Assembly: GCA_947488085.1 (NCBI GenBank)
Contig: CANKYI010000001.1
Coordinates: 2,737,928 to 2,801,927 of the forward strand
DNA: 64,000 nucleotides
Direction: 5' to 3'
Origin: an uncultured Erythrobacter sp.
GTDB lineage: Bacteria > Pseudomonadota > Alphaproteobacteria > Sphingomonadales > Sphingomonadaceae
Position 1 is the stretch's first letter; every line of letters starts with the position of its first letter. The notes beneath the pieces were generated by a model. The model had not been told where the DNA came from. It searched no databases and was given only the letters and a program-made list of their open reading frames with translations. Of this stretch, positions 60,321 through 64,000 are shown one piece after another. The position numbers were made by a program, and so were the translations under genes.

Positions 60321-61237
60321 GCGCAACTCAGACCAATATGCTCAGCTGGCGGGTGATCGTGCCGTTTATCCTGACCGGCACGATCTGGGGGTCGACCTGG
60401 CTCGTGATCACCGGACAGATCGACGGAGTGCCCGCCGCTTGGTCGGTTTTTTACCGCTTCGCATTGGCGACGCCCGCGCTGTTTCTGGTCGCGTTCCTGA
60501 TGAAGCGCCGATTGAAACTGACAGCGCCGGAACATCGGCTCGCTGCCTTTGTGGGTATTTTTCAATTCAGCGGCAATTTCCTGTTCGTCTATCACGCGGA
60601 GCTTTATGTGACCTCCGGTATCGTCGCGATGATGTTCGGATTGCTGATGGTGCCCAATGCGCTGTTCGGGCGGCTATTCTTAGGTGAGCGCGTTCAGGGC
60701 GGATTTTTGATCGGCAGTGCAATTGCGATTGTCGGCGTTTCGGCCCTGTTAGTGCATGAATGGTTGTCCAATCCAGAGGCAGGGGTGATTGGCGGAAATC
60801 CGGGTTGGGGCATCGCACTGGCGATGCTCGGCATTCTCGCAGCCTCTGTTGCCAATGTGATCCAAGCCAACCCGACGGGCCGCGCAGTGCCAATGGTGAG
60901 CTTGCTCGCGTGGGCGATGCTTTATGGCACTATCTTCGACCTTGGCTTTGCGTTGCTCACTGCGGGCCCACCACCAGTGCCGACTTCTGGCAATTATTGG
61001 GCGGGGATCGTCTATCTCGCCCTGATCGGATCGGTGGTGACATTCCCGTTGCACTACAATCTGGTGCGTGAGATTGGGGCGGGGCGCACAGCCTACAATT
61101 CGATCCTCACGATCTCGGTCGCGATGCTGCTTTCGACGCTGTTTGAAGACTATCGCTGGACCGCTTTGACAGCAGGCGGAATGGTGTTGGCTGTGATTGG
61201 GATGGTCTTAGCTTTGCGGGCCAAGCAAAGCCGATAG
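60317..61237 (+). CDS. EamA/DMT-superfamily transporter
   Basis: A 306-residue inner-membrane protein with about ten hydrophobic segments in two EamA repeats (TGTIWGSTWLVITGQ at the start of the first). Family members export metabolites or amino acids. The start is GTG, coupled to the threonine aldolase-like gene, so it may export a related amino acid. Its 3' end overlaps the convergent YeeZ-like gene by 30 bases. Confidence 0.85.
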   Translation: MSATQTNMLSWRVIVPFILTGTIWGSTWLVITGQIDGVPAAWSVFYRFALATPALFLVAFLMKRRLKLTAPEHRLAAFVGIFQFSGNFLFVYHAELYVTSGIVAMMFGLLMVPNALFGRLFLGERVQGGFLIGSAIAIVGVSALLVHEWLSNPEAGVIGGNPGWGIALAMLGILAASVANVIQANPTGRAVPMVSLLAWAMLYGTIFDLGFALLTAGPPPVPTSGNYWAGIVYLALIGSVVTFPLHYNLVREIGAGRTAYNSILTISVAMLLSTLFEDYRWTALTAGGMVLAVIGMVLALRAKQSR

Positions 61238-62005
61238 ACCCTCCACAAAGGTAGGATATTGCGGCGTCCAGCCCAGCACCCGCTTGGCTTTGCCATTCGC
61301 AACACGGCGGTTCTCTGAGTAAAACCCGCGCGCCATCTCCGAAAGGTTCGCCTCTTCCAAAGTCACCAACGGAGGCGGCTGTAACCCGAGCAATTGGCAA
61401 GCGTGTTCGGTCACCGCATTGCCGCTGGCGGGCATATCATCGCCTAGATTGTACGCGCCCGCAGGCGCATCTCTGGCCAGCGCCGCAACAACCCCGCTCG
61501 CAATGTCATCGACATGGACGCGGCTGAACACTTGACCCGGCAGATCAATCCGCCGCGCTTTGCCTGCTTTCACTCGATCAAGCGCGCTGCGATCTGGACC
61601 GTAAATCCCCGGTAATCGGAACACGCGCGCGCCCAATTCCAGCCACGCCGCATCAGCATCTGTGCGCGCATTGCGACGACCCATGCCGGTTGGCGAATGT
61701 TCGTCGACCCACGCCCCCTGTTGGTCACCGTAGACGCCGGTGGATGAGAGATAGAAAAGCGCGCGGCCCCTCAATGCCTCGCCATACTGTTCAAGCACCG
61801 GATCAAGTCCGCTCTTGCGATCCGGTGGCACGGAAGAAAGAATATGAGTCGCTTTGTCCATCGCTGTCAGCACTGCATCGCTGTCAGCAAAAGCGACATT
61901 ACCTGCGCTACCGGTAGCATCAACGTTCCAGCCGCGTGCCTCCATCGCAGCCTTAATCCGTTGTGCGGTGTAGCCAAGGCCGAAGATCAATAATCGTTGC
62001 ATCAT
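61208..62005 (-). CDS. YeeZ-like NAD-dependent epimerase/SDR
   Basis: A 265-residue extended-type SDR similar to YeeZ. The cofactor loop is FGLGYTAQRI, the central STGVYGDQQGAWVDE resembles epimerase/dehydratase strands, and the FRLPGIYGPDRSALDRV segment is typical. ATG 62005 or the next ATG (62002) may start it. It is divergent from pepN. Function unknown. Confidence 0.78.
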   Translation of the reverse strand: MMQRLLIFGLGYTAQRIKAAMEARGWNVDATGSAGNVAFADSDAVLTAMDKATHILSSVPPDRKSGLDPVLEQYGEALRGRALFYLSSTGVYGDQQGAWVDEHSPTGMGRRNARTDADAAWLELGARVFRLPGIYGPDRSALDRVKAGKARRIDLPGQVFSRVHVDDIASGVVAALARDAPAGAYNLGDDMPASGNAVTEHACQLLGLQPPPLVTLEEANLSEMARGFYSENRRVANGKAKRVLGWTPQYPTFVEGLSALLGPQS

Positions 62006-62053
62006 AGGCTTGTGCCGCTGGACGCGGGCCAAAATCAATCTAAATCAACTCTC

Positions 62054-64000
62054 ATGGATATTGCAGCCAAACCAACCAACGCCGATGGCACCCCTGTTCT
62101 CGCAGACGCCGCTCCCACCCCGAAAAAGCCGCCCGTAATCCGGCGTCAGGACTATCAGCCCTATGCTTGGTTGGTTCCGCAAACGATTTTGCATTTCGAT
62201 CTCGGTGTCGAGGAGACCAAGGTCACGTCGCGGCTAACCATCGAGCCTAATCCTGCCGCAGAGGCGTCTTCTGAACTGCGTCTCAATGGTGATGGCTTGG
62301 AGGCTTCGAGTGTGACTGTCGACGGCAAGCCTGCGCAATGCGGCGTCGACGGCAATGATTTGGTTGTGATGATCCCCGGTGCCAATGCGGGCAAGTCGCA
62401 TGAGGTGCAGATCGCAACCACGATCAATCCCAGCACCAACACGACTTTGATGGGCCTCTACGCTTCCAGTGGAATGCTCTGCACGCAATGCGAGGCGGAA
62501 GGATTCCGCCGCATCACATTCTTCCCCGATCGTCCCGATGTTCTCTCGACATACAGTGTTCGTATGGTCGGCGATAAAGCGCTCTTTCCGATCCTTTTGT
62601 GTAACGGCAACAAGGAACGCGTTGGCGATTTGGACGGTGGCCGCCACTTTGCCGAATGGCATGACCCATGGCCCAAACCGAGCTATCTGTTTGCACTCGT
62701 TGCTGGCGATCTCGTCGCCAAGTCTGGCCCCTTCACAACGATGTCTGGCCGCGAAGTGGAGTGCAACATCTGGGTCCGACCAGAGGATCTGGCGCGCACC
62801 GATCACGCGCTGGAATCGCTCCACCAATCGATGAAGTGGGATGAGGACACATTCGGGCGTGAATACGATCTCGACCTCTACAACATCGTCGCGGTTTCCG
62901 ATTTCAACATGGGCGCGATGGAGAATAAGGGGCTCAACGTCTTCAACACCAAATACGTGTTGGCCGATATTGAAACCGCGACTGATGGCGATTTTGACGC
63001 AGTCGAAGGTGTGATCGCGCACGAATATTTTCACAATTGGTCAGGCAACCGGATCACCTGCCGCGATTGGTTCCAGCTATCTTTGAAAGAGGGCTTCACT
63101 GTCCTTCGTGATCAGTTGTTTTCGCAAGACATGCGCGGCGAGGCGGTTAAGCGGATCGAGGATGTTCGCATCCTGCGCGCGGCACAATTCCCAGAGGATG
63201 CCGGGCCACTCGCTCACCCAATCCGCCCGGACAGCTATCGCGAGATCAGCAATTTCTACACTGCGACCGTCTATAACAAAGGCGCAGAGGTCATCCGCAT
63301 GATGCGCAGCATGTGCGGCGTTGAGGCATTCCGCAAAGGGACGGACCTCTATTTCGACCGCCATGATGGCGAGGCGGCGACGTGCGAAGACTTTATCACC
63401 GCTATTGAGGATGGAGCGGAGCTGGATCTAACCCAGTTCCGGAATTGGTATCGCCAAGCGGGCACACCAATGGTTGCCGTTGCTCAAGAAGTTGTGGGGG
63501 ACACTTTGCGATTGACGCTCTCGCAGTCCAGTCCCGCAACACCGGGTCAGCCGGAAAAGCAGCCCATGCCGATCCCCCTGCGCGTTGCGGTGCATTCGCG
63601 CGGCTCACAGGCTCTGGGTGCAGAACAATTGATTGTTTTGAATGAGGCGGAGCAGAGTTTTGACCTGCCTTTGGCTGGCCCAGACCCTGTGGTCTCAATC
63701 AATCGCGGCTACACAGCGCCGGTCATTATCGAGCGCAAGTTGGCCGACGCCGATCTCGGTTTCCTCGCCGCGCATGATGACGATCCCTTCGCGCGTTATG
63801 AGGCGTTGCAGGAGCTGGCGGTGAACCATCTGGTCGCGGCAGCATCAGGAACCGGCGTCGAAGGCGGCGAGGCGGCGCTGATTGAGGCATTTCGCGCGAT
63901 TTTGACCGATGCGTCGCTCGACGATTCCATGCGCGGCGAATTGATGCTGTTGCCGAGTGAGACTTATTTGTTCGAAGCGATGGCCACGGGTGAGCGCAAA
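62054..64000 (+). CDS. pepN: Aminopeptidase N, partial
   Basis: An M1-family zinc aminopeptidase; the first 649 residues are present and the gene runs off the right edge. The exopeptidase motif GAMEN is at residues 287-291, and the zinc site HEYFHNW starts at residue 323 with its downstream Glu in SLKEGFTVLRDQ. RDYQPYAWLVPQTILHFDL near residue 40 fits PepN of the E. coli type. It releases N-terminal residues from peptides in the cytoplasm. The ATG has no strong ribosome site. Confidence 0.95.
   Translation, partial: MDIAAKPTNADGTPVLADAAPTPKKPPVIRRQDYQPYAWLVPQTILHFDLGVEETKVTSRLTIEPNPAAEASSELRLNGDGLEASSVTVDGKPAQCGVDGNDLVVMIPGANAGKSHEVQIATTINPSTNTTLMGLYASSGMLCTQCEAEGFRRITFFPDRPDVLSTYSVRMVGDKALFPILLCNGNKERVGDLDGGRHFAEWHDPWPKPSYLFALVAGDLVAKSGPFTTMSGREVECNIWVRPEDLARTDHALESLHQSMKWDEDTFGREYDLDLYNIVAVSDFNMGAMENKGLNVFNTKYVLADIETATDGDFDAVEGVIAHEYFHNWSGNRITCRDWFQLSLKEGFTVLRDQLFSQDMRGEAVKRIEDVRILRAAQFPEDAGPLAHPIRPDSYREISNFYTATVYNKGAEVIRMMRSMCGVEAFRKGTDLYFDRHDGEAATCEDFITAIEDGAELDLTQFRNWYRQAGTPMVAVAQEVVGDTLRLTLSQSSPATPGQPEKQPMPIPLRVAVHSRGSQALGAEQLIVLNEAEQSFDLPLAGPDPVVSINRGYTAPVIIERKLADADLGFLAAHDDDPFARYEALQELAVNHLVAAASGTGVEGGEAALIEAFRAILTDASLDDSMRGELMLLPSETYLFEAMATGERK

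Noticed and set aside
59298..60326. 342-codon minus-strand frame opposite the threonine aldolase-like gene
   Set aside because: It mirrors the real gene in a GC-rich antisense frame; the plus-strand product has intact PLP-enzyme motifs and the minus one has none.
1..64000. CRISPR array, prophage, insertion sequence or toxin-antitoxin system
   Set aside because: No regularly spaced repeats, no cas, phage structural, transposase or toxin-like genes were recognised.

Overview
The window is chromosomal DNA from an alphaproteobacterium, most likely order Sphingomonadales (Erythrobacteraceae-like). The evidence is the ribF-ileS-lspA-DUF3035 lipoprotein order, a TonB-dependent receptor beside Rieske oxygenases, the GTG/TTG-rich starts with tightly overlapping genes, and an even, moderately high GC content. 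The genus is inferred from gene content, not from a marker search.

Layout. (1) 1-11.4 kb is housekeeping: the start of sucC, a CysQ/inositol-monophosphatase-like enzyme, an OmpA-type lipoprotein, a CorC/HlyC transporter-like protein, and a long minus-strand gene string gpmA-purE-purK-folA-ribF-ileS-lspA-DUF3035 lipoprotein, preceded by a 57-codon gene. (2) 11471-11545 is tRNA-Thr(GGT) with its own promoter. (3) 11.7-56.5 kb is one continuous block of catabolic genes: 10 classical SDRs, an NmrA-like oxidoreductase, 3 PTGR/CurA-like oxidoreductases, 3 Rieske oxygenase alpha subunits, 2 cytochromes P450, 2 acyl-CoA dehydrogenases, a thiolase-like protein with a DUF35 partner, 2 acyl-CoA synthetases, a KstD-like flavoprotein, a molybdopterin oxidoreductase with MobA, 2 ThuA-like proteins, 6 NTF2-fold proteins (one a limonene-epoxide-hydrolase type), 2 VOC proteins, a thioesterase, a TPP-dependent E1 alpha/beta pair with a lone lipoyl domain, a GST, a TonB receptor, an MFS transporter and a single LuxR-type regulator. 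(4) 56.6-64 kb returns to general genes: two bacterial PH-domain proteins, a small acetyltransferase, a threonine aldolase-like enzyme, an EamA transporter, a YeeZ-like epimerase and the start of pepN.

How it fits together. The block looks like uptake (TonB receptor, MFS), oxygenation (Rieske, P450, KstD-like flavoprotein), CoA activation (AMP ligases) and beta-oxidation-like shortening ending in a carbon-carbon cleavage by a thiolase-fold/DUF35 pair. This resembles sphingomonad degradation of a bulky alicyclic compound such as a steroid, sterol or terpenoid. The substrate is not proven: no meta-cleavage dioxygenase of the seco-steroid type and no ferredoxin or ferredoxin reductase lies in the window. 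The most notable non-coding signal is a repeated promoter-like arrangement (TTTTGG, then GGTGC, then a TTAGG-like element) at a nearly constant distance upstream of at least four separate oxidoreductase genes, with looser copies upstream of the TonB receptor and another SDR.
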